Source: Eubacteriaceae bacterium (GTDB taxonomy: Bacteria; Bacillota; Clostridia; Eubacteriales; Alkalibacteraceae). Taken from it: 14,549 nt of DNA. The DNA lies in NCBI GenBank assembly GCA_003446375.1, contig DMAW01000179.1, positions 1 through 14,549 on the forward strand, written 5' to 3'. The notes under the pieces were generated by a model. It saw only the letters and a program-made list of their open reading frames with translations. It ran no database searches and was not told the DNA's origin. The position numbers and the translations under genes are program-made. Below, piece by piece: positions 1 to 6,023 of this stretch; positions within the stretch are counted from its first letter, which is position 1, and each line of letters begins with the position of its first letter.

Positions 1-696
1 CAGGCATACAATGCACCTTTAGCAGCAGACGGTAAATATTATGCACATATGGCTGAACCTACAACGTCATATGTTGTTGTAAATAAAAATTGTAAGAATC
101 CGGAAGCTGCTATGAAGATTATTAGTTACTTATTATATATGGAACCTAAATGGGTTGAAACCGGTATTGGTGACAGCGGAATAACACCAAAGGAATTATC
201 TGCATCTGACGCTTATCCTTTATGGAATGTATATGATAATGCGGATGAAATTGAAGTATCTTATGAAACATTAAAAAAATATATGAATGGTGAAATCACA
301 GAAGATGATGTAGATTTTTCAACACATAAATTATTAAAAAATGATATGGAAGCAATTAAAGTATTAAAGAAAGAACCATTTGATGATTATAGTCTAAAAA
401 ATTGGGATTTAAACAGTGATATAGCATCAACCAACCTCCCAAGACTTGTTTCTATTATGGTTGGTGAGCGTCCGTCCGTAGAAGAAGGATATGAGGAAAT
501 ATACAGCGAATTTTATGGCCAGACAAAATCTATGGAATCTTATTGGGCGAACTTAAAGAAGATGGAAGATGAAACATTTGCAAAGATTATTATGGGTCAG
601 GCATCTATTGACAGTTTTGATGACTTTGTTTCGAAATGGAAAAGCCAGGGTGGAGATAAGATACTGGAAGAAATTAAAGCAGAAGTTGCTAAATAA
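1..696 (+). CDS. ABC transporter family-1 solute-binding lipoprotein, C-terminal part (5' end outside window)
   Basis: The frame is open from the first base to a TAA at 694-696, giving 231 visible residues; the Met codon at 49 is internal, because the frame continues upstream of it. The tail, with a GERPSVEEGY segment, a helix containing YWANLKKMEDETFAKIIMG and then DDFVSKWKSQGGD, matches the C-terminal lobe of the large LplA/YtcQ-like extracellular sugar-binding lipoproteins of Firmicutes. These capture oligosaccharides outside the membrane and pass them to a two-permease ABC importer. The lipobox and N-terminal lobe lie outside the window, so the lipoprotein nature is inferred from the family. 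A terminator follows at once, so this is the last gene of its transcript. The downstream alpha-glucan enzymes suggest a glucan oligosaccharide as ligand, but this is only context, since the family also binds many other glycans. Confidence 0.85.
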   Translation, partial: QAYNAPLAADGKYYAHMAEPTTSYVVVNKNCKNPEAAMKIISYLLYMEPKWVETGIGDSGITPKELSASDAYPLWNVYDNADEIEVSYETLKKYMNGEITEDDVDFSTHKLLKNDMEAIKVLKKEPFDDYSLKNWDLNSDIASTNLPRLVSIMVGERPSVEEGYEEIYSEFYGQTKSMESYWANLKKMEDETFAKIIMGQASIDSFDDFVSKWKSQGGDKILEEIKAEVAK

Positions 697-717
697 TAAT
701 ATTATCTAAGGAAAGAA

Positions 718-764
718 GCAGCCAAAACAGGTTAAATAATAACTTGTTTGGCTGCATTTCTATT
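718..764 (+). terminator. Rho-independent terminator after the solute-binding protein gene
   Basis: GCAGCCAAA at 718-726 pairs perfectly with TTTGGCTGC at 747-755. The stem continues past a one-base bulge as CAGGTT/AACTTG with one G-U pair, closed by a seven-base loop (734-740). A T-rich stretch (ATTTCTATT) follows. The hairpin separates the transporter transcript from the GH13 gene at 820. Confidence 0.85.
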
Positions 765-819
765 AAATTTATGAACTGTTGTTAATTTAAGTAATGTAAT
801 AGAAAAAAGGAGGGAATAT

Positions 820-2112
820 ATGGCAAGTAATACTGATATTGAATTAAGAAAAGGAATCATTTATTCCGCATTTATCAGAAATCATACGAAAGAAGGGACA
901 TTTCGTTCCTTTGAAAAGGATTTGGATCGGATAAAAGCGTTGGGGACGGATATTATCTGGCTTCTTCCAATCCACCCGATTGGCGAGAAAACTAGAAAAG
1001 GGAAAGAGGGAAGTCCTTATGCTATCTCAGATTTTCGTACTGTAAATCCTGAGTTCGGTACTTTTAAAGACTTTAGCCATCTGGTGGATGAAATTCATAA
1101 TAGAGGTATGAAGTGTATTATTGATGTAGTTTACAATCATACCTCAAAAGATTCTGTTTTATTAAAAGAACATCCGGAATTTTTTCACTGGGACGATAAA
1201 GGAGATATCATAACCATGATACCGGAATGGGATGACATTGTAGACTTAAATTATGAAAATAAAGAACTGTGGGAATATTTATTTACTACTTTGGAGCAGT
1301 GGGCAGGCATCGTGGATGGGTTCCGATGTGATGTGGCACCTAAAGTACCAATCGATTTCTGGATACAGGCAAGGAAGAGAGTGGAAGGAATTAATCCATC
1401 TGCTTTCTGGTTGGCAGAATCAGCAGATCCTTTATTCGTAAAACAGATACGGAATTATGGACAGCCCTGTTCAAGTGATAGTGAACTATACCAAGCCTTC
1501 GACATCTGTTATGATTATGATATCAGAGGAATTTTTATGGAATATCTGGAAGGACGCCTGAATGCTTCTATCTATGCAAGATTATTAATGATGCAGGAGG
1601 GCACCTATCCGGAAAACTATATAAAATTAAGATTTCTTGAAAATCACGATCAGCCAAGAATCAGTGAATTGATTAAAAATGAAAGCAACGTATATAACTG
1701 GACTGCATTTATGTATCTTTTAAATGGTTCTGTTTTAATCTATGAAGGGCAGGAATGCATGAGTAATCACAGACCCAGTATTTTTGATAAAGATGATATA
1801 GAATGGAACCACAATCATGCAATGAATCAATTTTTAATTAAAATGGGAAACATAAAAAAAGAAAATATTTCTACTGGAGCAATACTTAATCTGTACGGAG
1901 ATGATGATTCGGATATTTTTGTGATTGAACAGAAATCTAAGGACAGAAAACTGACAGCTGTATTAAGTTTAAAAGGAAAAGATGGGTACGTAAAAGTCTC
2001 GCTACCAAATGGAATCTATAAGAATTTGATAGATGGTCAGATTGTTAAGGTGGAATATAATAAAATATACTGTCAGGGCTTGCCTATAATTATAACTGAG
2101 AAGATATTATAA
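820..2112 (+). CDS. Cytoplasmic GH13 alpha-amylase-family glycoside hydrolase
   Basis: The protein has 430 residues and begins at an ATG six bases after a strong ribosome binding site (AAAGGAGGG, 806-813 or so). All GH13 landmarks are present. Region I is DVVYNHTS with Asp102, region II is GFRCDVAPK with the nucleophile Asp171, region III is WLAESAD with acid/base Glu200, and region IV is FLENHDQPR with Asp277. The (beta/alpha)8 barrel spans about residues 12-345, followed by a short C-terminal beta domain. There is no signal peptide and no N-terminal carbohydrate-binding module, so it should act in the cytoplasm on imported oligosaccharides, cleaving alpha-glucosidic bonds. The early motif IWLLPIHPIGEKTRKG with SPYAISDF resembles alpha-amylase/cyclomaltodextrinase-like enzymes. 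Whether it is an alpha-amylase, an oligo-glucosidase or a transferase cannot be decided by eye. It sits alone between two terminators. Confidence 0.88.
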   Translation: MASNTDIELRKGIIYSAFIRNHTKEGTFRSFEKDLDRIKALGTDIIWLLPIHPIGEKTRKGKEGSPYAISDFRTVNPEFGTFKDFSHLVDEIHNRGMKCIIDVVYNHTSKDSVLLKEHPEFFHWDDKGDIITMIPEWDDIVDLNYENKELWEYLFTTLEQWAGIVDGFRCDVAPKVPIDFWIQARKRVEGINPSAFWLAESADPLFVKQIRNYGQPCSSDSELYQAFDICYDYDIRGIFMEYLEGRLNASIYARLLMMQEGTYPENYIKLRFLENHDQPRISELIKNESNVYNWTAFMYLLNGSVLIYEGQECMSNHRPSIFDKDDIEWNHNHAMNQFLIKMGNIKKENISTGAILNLYGDDDSDIFVIEQKSKDRKLTAVLSLKGKDGYVKVSLPNGIYKNLIDGQIVKVEYNKIYCQGLPIIITEKIL

Positions 2113-2308
2113 ATATTATATTGGATAAATAAAAAATATAAAAAAGGATTATCAATAATGACTTTATAAAGGATTCAAACTATAAAAGTTTATTCTATAA
2201 AGTTATAGAAAACTTAAAATAGAAAGAATAGATTAGAAAAGTTCTAAGTCAGGGGCTCAAAATCAGGGGTTTGAGAAAAACTTCAAGCCCCTGATTTAGT
2301 ACTTTTCC
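2113..2308. other. AT-rich spacer with palindromes between the GH13 gene and the mobile element
   Basis: No gene is visible. The spacer holds a perfect ten-base palindrome CTTTATAAAG (2162-2171) and a longer inverted repeat centred near 2201. In the latter, TTCTATAA (2193-2200) and TTATAGAA (2203-2210) are perfect arms around AG, and outer AAGTTT/AACTT extend the stem past a two-base bulge. No T-run follows, so a protein-binding site or RNA hairpin is more likely than a terminator. Before the mobile element arrived this stretch probably lay upstream of the PHP gene. Confidence 0.45.
2262..2307 (+). terminator. Strong rho-independent terminator after the GH13 gene
   Basis: A 13-bp stem with one U-G pair joins 2262-2274 (ATCAGGGGTTTGA) to 2283-2295 (TCAAGCCCCTGAT). 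The loop is eight bases, and TTTAGTACTTTTCC follows. A second copy of the 5' arm, TCAGGGGCT at 2249-2257, could pair perfectly over nine bases with AGCCCCTGA in the same 3' arm, so two 5' arms compete for one 3' arm. The hairpin lies just outside the left end of the mobile element. Confidence 0.75.
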
Positions 2309-2329
2309 TTTGAACCAAGTCACGCATGC
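2309..2329 (+). repeat. Left terminal inverted repeat of the IS91-like element
   Basis: TTTGAACCAA, one base, then TCACGCATGC. It matches the reverse complement of 4833-4853 except at the middle base (G here, A in the partner). It overlaps the self-complementary octamer CGCATGCG (2323-2330). This is the transposase-distal (origin) end. Confidence 0.85.
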
Positions 2330-2498
2330 GGAAACTATATGCAGTTTTGAAGGTCTGCTAACCGATGTAAACATGCCATTCGTCAGGAAGACTAATCAGA
2401 TAAATCTTCTGTTGGGGGATGATTTGGCGAAACGATATCCTTTTTATGGCACGCTTTATAAGCCGTCCTCTTTCAGGCGACTTTTTCGATTATCCTTA
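2330..2498. other. Non-coding origin-side end of the IS91-like element
   Basis: About 170 bases lie between the left inverted repeat and the transposase stop, without a credible gene; the short open frame on the plus strand lacks a ribosome binding site. In IS91 relatives the region 3' of the transposase is the replication origin. TTTGGCGA (2423-2430) recurs inverted as TCGCCAAA near the other end (4716-4723), each close to a GATGAT/ATCATC word, so these may be subterminal recognition sites. Confidence 0.5.
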
Positions 2499-3719
2499 TC
2501 AGAATTGTAAGGCGGTTAAAGGAACACCTCTTGGCAGGTGGATTAGCGTTCCGTTGCATTTGGAACAATGACAGATATCCCTCTGAAACAATAACATCAT
2601 CAGATCAGCAGTATTTAACTCCTTGACAGGATTTCCTTTGTAAATAGTATTTCGCAATCGGTGAATCAGCTTTAGTTTCTTTGTTTTCTGGCTGTTAGTC
2701 AGAAATCCACTGAAACGTACACGATTGAATCCTTTGGGAAGTACATGTTGCAGGAACAGACGTAGGAATTCTGTTCCAGCTACCGTTTTCGCTTTTTTCT
2801 GGTTCTTGTCAGCATAATCCGTATACCGGAATGACACATTTGTATCATCGACTGTCTGGATTCTGCTGTTGCTGATAGCTGTCCGGTAGGCATAACGTGC
2901 AAGATATTCAAGGGCATTTCCATTCCCATTAAAGGTCTCTTTCACAAAAGGCAGCCATGGTTTCTCGTACATCTGATGAACGAATTCCTTCCAGGAATAG
3001 CGATTACGAAGAGGTTCACAGCCATTGCGGTAAGAAAGCTTATTCGTATCATGAAGTCGCTTTAAGGCAGCCATATATTTGCCACGGAACATTTTTCCAA
3101 GGACTTCAACAGGAATCATAAATCCTTTGTGTTTTGTTTCTCTAAACTGACCAGTTGGGCTTAGTCCACCGCCAGAGACCATGGTGTGTAGGTGCGGGTG
3201 CAGATTTAACTGTTGGCCCCAGGTATGAAGCACGGAAATGATGCCAGGTGTAGCACCCATATAAGCCGGATCTTTACATAATGTCAGAATGGTGTCGCTG
3301 GCGCATTGGAAGAGCAGGCCATAAAGGAGCTTCTGGTTCTGAAACATAAGATCATTCAGTTCATGTGGCACCGTAAAAATGAGATGGTAATAGGCAATCC
3401 CTTCAATCAGCTCGGAATTCCTTGCCATGACCCACTTCTTCTCCAACGGAGTCTGGCAGTTGGGACAGTTGCGGTTGTTGCAGGCACAGGCATGGATCTT
3501 CCTATGACCACATTCCTCACAATAACTGACATTATAACCAAAACCACCGGTCTTGCAGTTAGCAATACAGTTGGCAGTTTTGTGTTGGACATCCGACACA
3601 GAATGTAAGTCCAGATAACTGGGATAGAATTTTTCTACGATATCCCGTATGGGATAAGCCACTGGTACCTGTTCATCCTCCAGAAGAGACCGATAGAACT
3701 TTACGGCATCAGACATCAT
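2499..3719 (-). CDS. IS91-family Y2 HUH transposase
   Basis: The protein has 406 residues. A cysteine-rich N-terminal zinc-binding domain spans about residues 51-88 (C51, C55, C67/C70, C78, C80, C85/C88). The HUH metal motif HPHLH is at 174-178, followed by VSGGGL. The catalytic tyrosines fit Y272 and Y276 in YLARYAYRTAISNSR, the YxxxY spacing of IS91 Y2 enzymes. A small cysteine cluster (C383, C385, C388) lies near the C-terminus. The family nicks one DNA strand at the element origin, binds covalently to the 5' end and drives rolling-circle transposition. The start overlaps the end of the recombinase gene by 11 bases and has no good ribosome binding site of its own, which points to translational coupling. 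All catalytic residues are present, and the length is normal. Confidence 0.93.
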   Translation of the reverse strand: MMSDAVKFYRSLLEDEQVPVAYPIRDIVEKFYPSYLDLHSVSDVQHKTANCIANCKTGGFGYNVSYCEECGHRKIHACACNNRNCPNCQTPLEKKWVMARNSELIEGIAYYHLIFTVPHELNDLMFQNQKLLYGLLFQCASDTILTLCKDPAYMGATPGIISVLHTWGQQLNLHPHLHTMVSGGGLSPTGQFRETKHKGFMIPVEVLGKMFRGKYMAALKRLHDTNKLSYRNGCEPLRNRYSWKEFVHQMYEKPWLPFVKETFNGNGNALEYLARYAYRTAISNSRIQTVDDTNVSFRYTDYADKNQKKAKTVAGTEFLRLFLQHVLPKGFNRVRFSGFLTNSQKTKKLKLIHRLRNTIYKGNPVKELNTADLMMLLFQRDICHCSKCNGTLIHLPRGVPLTALQF

Positions 3720-4578
3720 AAGGACTTGTCACGCTCCTTCCGTTGCCGATACCAAGTGTCAGGTAAACAGAAGTGCTAGAAAGAGATTTGTGTCCCATAG
3801 CTTCCTTAATGGTCATGATGTCCGTGCCTGCTTCATACAAATGAAGTCCAAATCCATGGCGTAGGCTGTGTAGCGTATATCCAGCATCCGAAAGTCCTAA
3901 TAAAGAGAGCCGTTTTTTAAACGTGTTATAAACCGACTGTTGGTGGATATGGGAACTAGGTTTTTGTCCGGGAAAGAGCCAATCCTGCTTTTTAGCAGTG
4001 GGGTGAAATATGCGGATGTAGGTGACCAGTAGATCATAAGCCCTTTCAGAAAGCACAGCATAACGGTCAGAGCGATTCTTGCTTCTGGATATGTAAATGC
4101 AGTGCCTGGAATGGTAGATATCACCACATTTGAGACGAGTGAGTTCACTGACCCGGATACCAGAAGAGTATAACAGAGCCAGTTCTGCTTTATGTTTCGG
4201 ATTGTAAACAGAATCAATTAGGGAATTGACCTCATCCTTCGTTGGAACTTTAGGAAGAAGCTCGTCATAGTGAAGATAAGGAATCTGATAGCGATCCCAG
4301 TCACGGTGGAGGATATACTGATAGAAATCGCGTAACTGAGCGATATGGACATTCACTGTACGTGGATTTAGTTCTCTGACATCTTTGAGAAATCGAAGAT
4401 AGGAACGGAGTTCTTCCCACGAAATATCAGATAGAGGCTTTGAGGAAAGAAACGATTCTGTCCAATCAATAAACTGAGTCATATAAGAAGTGTAGGTAGT
4501 AATAGTGCCTGACGCAAGGTCGCGGAACGAAAGAATATCGATATGTTGTTTTAAGTAGTTTGTGTTTGCATCATTCAT
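3709..4578 (-). CDS. Tyrosine recombinase (phage-integrase family) of the IS91-like element
   Basis: The protein has 289 residues: a SAM-like core-binding domain at about 10-100 and a catalytic domain at about 110-280. The full catalytic set is visible: Arg142 in SSGIRVSEL, Lys167 in SRSKNRS, His237 and Arg240 in LHSLRH, His263 in MGHKS, and nucleophile Tyr272 in SVYLTL. It starts at an ATG preceded on the minus strand by AGGAGGG (4587-4593). It is first in a two-gene operon and its stop lies inside the transposase start. The family cuts and rejoins DNA through a 3'-phosphotyrosine. In this setting it may resolve transposition intermediates or act on the inverted repeats, but that is inference. 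Such an integrase-like gene is, to my knowledge, found upstream of the transposase in a subset of IS91 relatives. Confidence 0.92.
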   Translation of the reverse strand: MNDANTNYLKQHIDILSFRDLASGTITTYTSYMTQFIDWTESFLSSKPLSDISWEELRSYLRFLKDVRELNPRTVNVHIAQLRDFYQYILHRDWDRYQIPYLHYDELLPKVPTKDEVNSLIDSVYNPKHKAELALLYSSGIRVSELTRLKCGDIYHSRHCIYISRSKNRSDRYAVLSERAYDLLVTYIRIFHPTAKKQDWLFPGQKPSSHIHQQSVYNTFKKRLSLLGLSDAGYTLHSLRHGFGLHLYEAGTDIMTIKEAMGHKSLSSTSVYLTLGIGNGRSVTSPYDV

Positions 4579-4690
4579 GAAATGAGCCCTCCTGTAAGTG
4601 ATAAATGTACATGGTTACAAAATCCTTGCAGGTGGAGCACGAATAAACTTGAAAAAAAGATGAAAAGACTCTATACTCATATATGTGATT

Positions 4691-4756
4691 AAACCTTACA
4701 GAATGAGTTGCGCGGTCGCCAAACTATGCTATCATCTGTAGGGTTTTTCCTTTTTT
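4691..4756 (+). terminator. Plus-strand terminator inside the right end of the element
   Basis: AAACCTTACAGA (4691-4702) pairs over 12 bases, with one U-G pair, with TCTGTAGGGTTT (4735-4746). TTTTTCCTTTTTT follows. The wobble pair works only in plus-strand RNA, so it should stop transcription running toward the PHP gene. The loop is long (32 bases), which lowers certainty. Confidence 0.55.
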
Positions 4757-4769
4757 AAGATGAGAATAA

Positions 4770-4806
4770 TGTAAAAGAAAAGCTGTGCCAAAGCAACAGG
4801 CACAGC
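4770..4806 (-). terminator. Minus-strand hairpin terminator inside the right end of the element
   Basis: GCTGTGCC (4782-4789) and GGCACAGC (4799-4806) form a perfect eight-base stem with a nine-base loop. On the minus strand it is followed by TTTTCTTTTAC, a T-rich tail. It would stop transcription entering the element from the right, upstream of the recombinase gene. Confidence 0.6.
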
Positions 4807-4824
4807 GAAAAAATCGGAAGGGCT

Positions 4825-4843
4825 ATCACGCAGCATGCGTGAT
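4825..4843. repeat. Tip hairpin at the right end of the element
   Basis: ATCACGCA (4825-4832) and TGCGTGAT (4836-4843) form a perfect eight-base stem around GCA. Its 3' arm lies within the right terminal inverted repeat, four to five bases from GTTC. Subterminal hairpins of this type serve as recognition structures for single-strand HUH transposases. The left end has only the shorter CGCATGCG palindrome, so the two ends differ in fold. Confidence 0.6.
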
Positions 4844-4853
4844 TTGGTTCAAA
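4833..4853 (-). repeat. Right terminal inverted repeat of the IS91-like element
   Basis: The reverse complement reads TTTGAACCAA, A, TCACGCATGC, one mismatch from the left copy. It marks the boundary with host DNA, which resumes with GTACAAT and the PHP start codon. Confidence 0.85.
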
Positions 4854-4860
4854 GTACAAT

Positions 4861-5646
4861 ATGAAAAAAGTAAATTATCACACCCATTGTGCAAGATGCA
4901 GACATGCTATTGGGACTGAAGAAAATTATGTGGAGAAAGCACTGGATTATGATTTGAATGTTTTAGGTTTTTCGGATCATCTACCCTTTCCCGGAGATAT
5001 CTTTGGAATGCGGATGCCTTATTCAGAATTAGAGGAATACCTAGATACCGTTCAGAATATAAAGGAAAAGTACAAAAATAAATTAGAGATATTATGCGGT
5101 TTTGAAGGGGAATATATTAAAGACAAGGAATATTTTTATGAAAGATTATTAAATGAAAAAAAATGTGATTATTTGATAATGGGTCAGCATTTTTATGAAG
5201 ATTCTTCCGGCAATATGATTAACGTATACAATATACGTAATTCAGAACAGTATATTGATTATGCCAATTATTCCATACAAGGGATGAAAAGCGGTTACTT
5301 TAGTATTTTTGCCCATCCGGATATTATTTTTTTAAATAACCTAAAATGGGATGATAATTGCCGACGTGCCTGCGATTTAATAATCGAAGCTGCAACAATG
5401 AATAATTGCATTGTTGAATACAATGCTAATGGATATCGTAGAGGATTGCATGAATTTATCGATGGTAAACGGTATCAATATCCACATATTCAGTTTTGGA
5501 AAAGAGCTGCCGAGGCAAGGATTCCCGTAATAATCGGTTCAGATTGTCATGAGCCTATTCAGGTTTATGATGACATTGTCAAAAAAGCATATCAAGAGGC
5601 TGGAGAGTTGGGGTTAAATATAGTTTTGGATATAAATAATTTATGA
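4861..5646 (+). CDS. PHP-domain phosphoesterase, histidinol-phosphatase (HisJ/HisK) family
   Basis: The protein has 261 residues, normal for HisJ-type PHP phosphatases. Metal-binding motifs run in the expected order: YHTHC (His7, His9), GFSDH (Asp39, His40), GFEGEY (Glu82 or Glu84), MGQHF (His110), FAHPD (His152) and GSDCHEP (Asp228, His230). These build a trinuclear metal site hydrolysing phosphate monoesters; the classical substrate is L-histidinol phosphate. The ATG is the natural start, because the first motif begins at residue 6. No ribosome binding site precedes it, since the IS91-like element ends seven bases upstream. The gene is therefore probably poorly expressed unless the element or leaderless initiation helps. 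No other histidine gene is visible, so the true substrate might be another phosphate ester of sugar metabolism (inference). Confidence 0.88.
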   Translation: MKKVNYHTHCARCRHAIGTEENYVEKALDYDLNVLGFSDHLPFPGDIFGMRMPYSELEEYLDTVQNIKEKYKNKLEILCGFEGEYIKDKEYFYERLLNEKKCDYLIMGQHFYEDSSGNMINVYNIRNSEQYIDYANYSIQGMKSGYFSIFAHPDIIFLNNLKWDDNCRRACDLIIEAATMNNCIVEYNANGYRRGLHEFIDGKRYQYPHIQFWKRAAEARIPVIIGSDCHEPIQVYDDIVKKAYQEAGELGLNIVLDINNL

Positions 5647-5693
5647 AAAGATTAGGTGGTATTTTGTTATTACCTATAAGGTGATATAGGCAA

Positions 5694-5797
5694 TTGCGGA
5701 CCTAATGAATTATCTGAATTTGTGATATATCTTATACAAATACCTTCGCTGGGCGTTCCTACCGCTTAGCTTCCCCTCTGGAATTGTATAACCGCAA
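5694..5797 (+). ncRNA. Candidate structured RNA element (unassigned)
   Basis: TTGCGG (5694-5699) pairs with CCGCAA (5792-5797), and TTATACAA (5732-5739) with TTGTATAA (5784-5791) directly inside it. GCTGGGCG (5748-5755) pairs with CGCTTAGC (5763-5770) around a seven-base loop. The last stem needs two G-U pairs that exist only in plus-strand RNA, which supports a plus-strand transcript. I recognise no riboswitch or known RNA class. It may equally be a remnant of an old insertion. Confidence 0.35.
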
Positions 5798-5936
5798 ATA
5801 CTAAAATGTCGGGATTGGGCAATTACTTAATAAGGTGATAGTAGGAAAGAAGAAAAAATTTATTAAATAAGATGATAATCATAGGGTCTAGGGTACTGCA
5901 AACTATATGAAGTATGTAAAATTGATTATATAGGAT

Positions 5937-5981
5937 GTTATTCAGAAAAGTTGAAGAGAATAACGTTGATATAACTTTTTT
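5937..5981 (+). promoter_or_regulatory. Attenuator-like pair of overlapping stems before the neopullulanase
   Basis: GTTATTC (5937-5943) pairs with GAATAAC (5958-5964). AAAAGTT in its loop (5946-5952) pairs with AACTTTT (5973-5979), which runs into T's up to 5981. The two stems cannot form as simple nested hairpins, so they are either mutually exclusive or a pseudoknot. The second resembles a weak terminator about 40 bases before the start codon. The stems are short and AT-rich, so chance is a real alternative. Confidence 0.3.
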
Positions 5982-6010
5982 ATTCTAAACTTGGAAATCG
6001 TTTTATGGAA

Positions 6011-6018
6011 AGGAAAGG
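6011..6018 (+). promoter_or_regulatory. Ribosome binding site fixing the neopullulanase start at 6024
   Basis: AGGAAAGG lies five bases before the ATG at 6024. An in-frame TTG at 5991 would add 11 residues but has no ribosome binding site. The CBM34 family consensus begins at the ATG (MKLDAIYHR). Confidence 0.85.
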
Positions 6019-6023
6019 ATATA

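Larger units (their letters stand above)
2309..4853 (-). mobile_element. Complete two-gene IS91-like element with tyrosine recombinase
   Basis: The element is 2545 bp and carries two overlapping minus-strand genes: a tyrosine recombinase, then an IS91-type Y2 HUH transposase. Its ends are inverted repeats at 2309-2329 and 4833-4853, identical at 20 of 21 positions. IS91 elements move by rolling-circle replication. They initiate at an origin end 3' of the transposase and insert next to GTTC or CTTG without target duplication (known for the family). Read on the minus strand, the origin end at the left runs CTTG-GTTC-AAA, so both tetramers are present. I see no clear target duplication. Both genes look intact, so the copy could be active. 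The boundaries rest on the inverted repeats and could be a few bases off; if GTTC is target sequence, the mobile part is slightly shorter. Confidence 0.82.
5647..6023. other. Structured intergenic leader before the neopullulanase
   Basis: No gene is visible in these 377 bases. The first third contains ATTAGGT (5651-5657) complementary to ACCTAAT (5700-5706), enclosing a small hairpin CCTATA/TATAGG (5673-5690). The middle holds the nested structure listed at 5694-5797, in a locally GC-richer patch. The last part contains two overlapping stems at 5937-5981 ending in a T-run. The words ATAAGGTGATA (5676-5686, 5830-5840) and GGCAATT (5689-5695, 5818-5824) each occur twice. I could not assign a convincing promoter. 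Confidence 0.5.

Noticed and set aside
2310..2510. 66-residue open frame on the plus strand in the left end of the element
   Set aside because: It has a non-ATG start, no ribosome binding site, overlaps the terminal repeat and runs into the transposase gene; no family features.
3306..3608. 100-residue plus-strand frame inside the transposase gene
   Set aside because: It is antisense to the zinc-binding and catalytic region of a well-supported gene and has no start signal.
2296..4860. AGTAC near both outer borders of the element as a target-site duplication
   Set aside because: The left copy is separated from the border by several bases while the right is close to it. GTAC is self-complementary, and IS91-type insertion does not normally duplicate its target.
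5691..5800. Remnant of a protein-coding gene in the GC-richer patch
   Set aside because: All frames contain stops or lack recognisable motifs; base-pairing describes the patch better.
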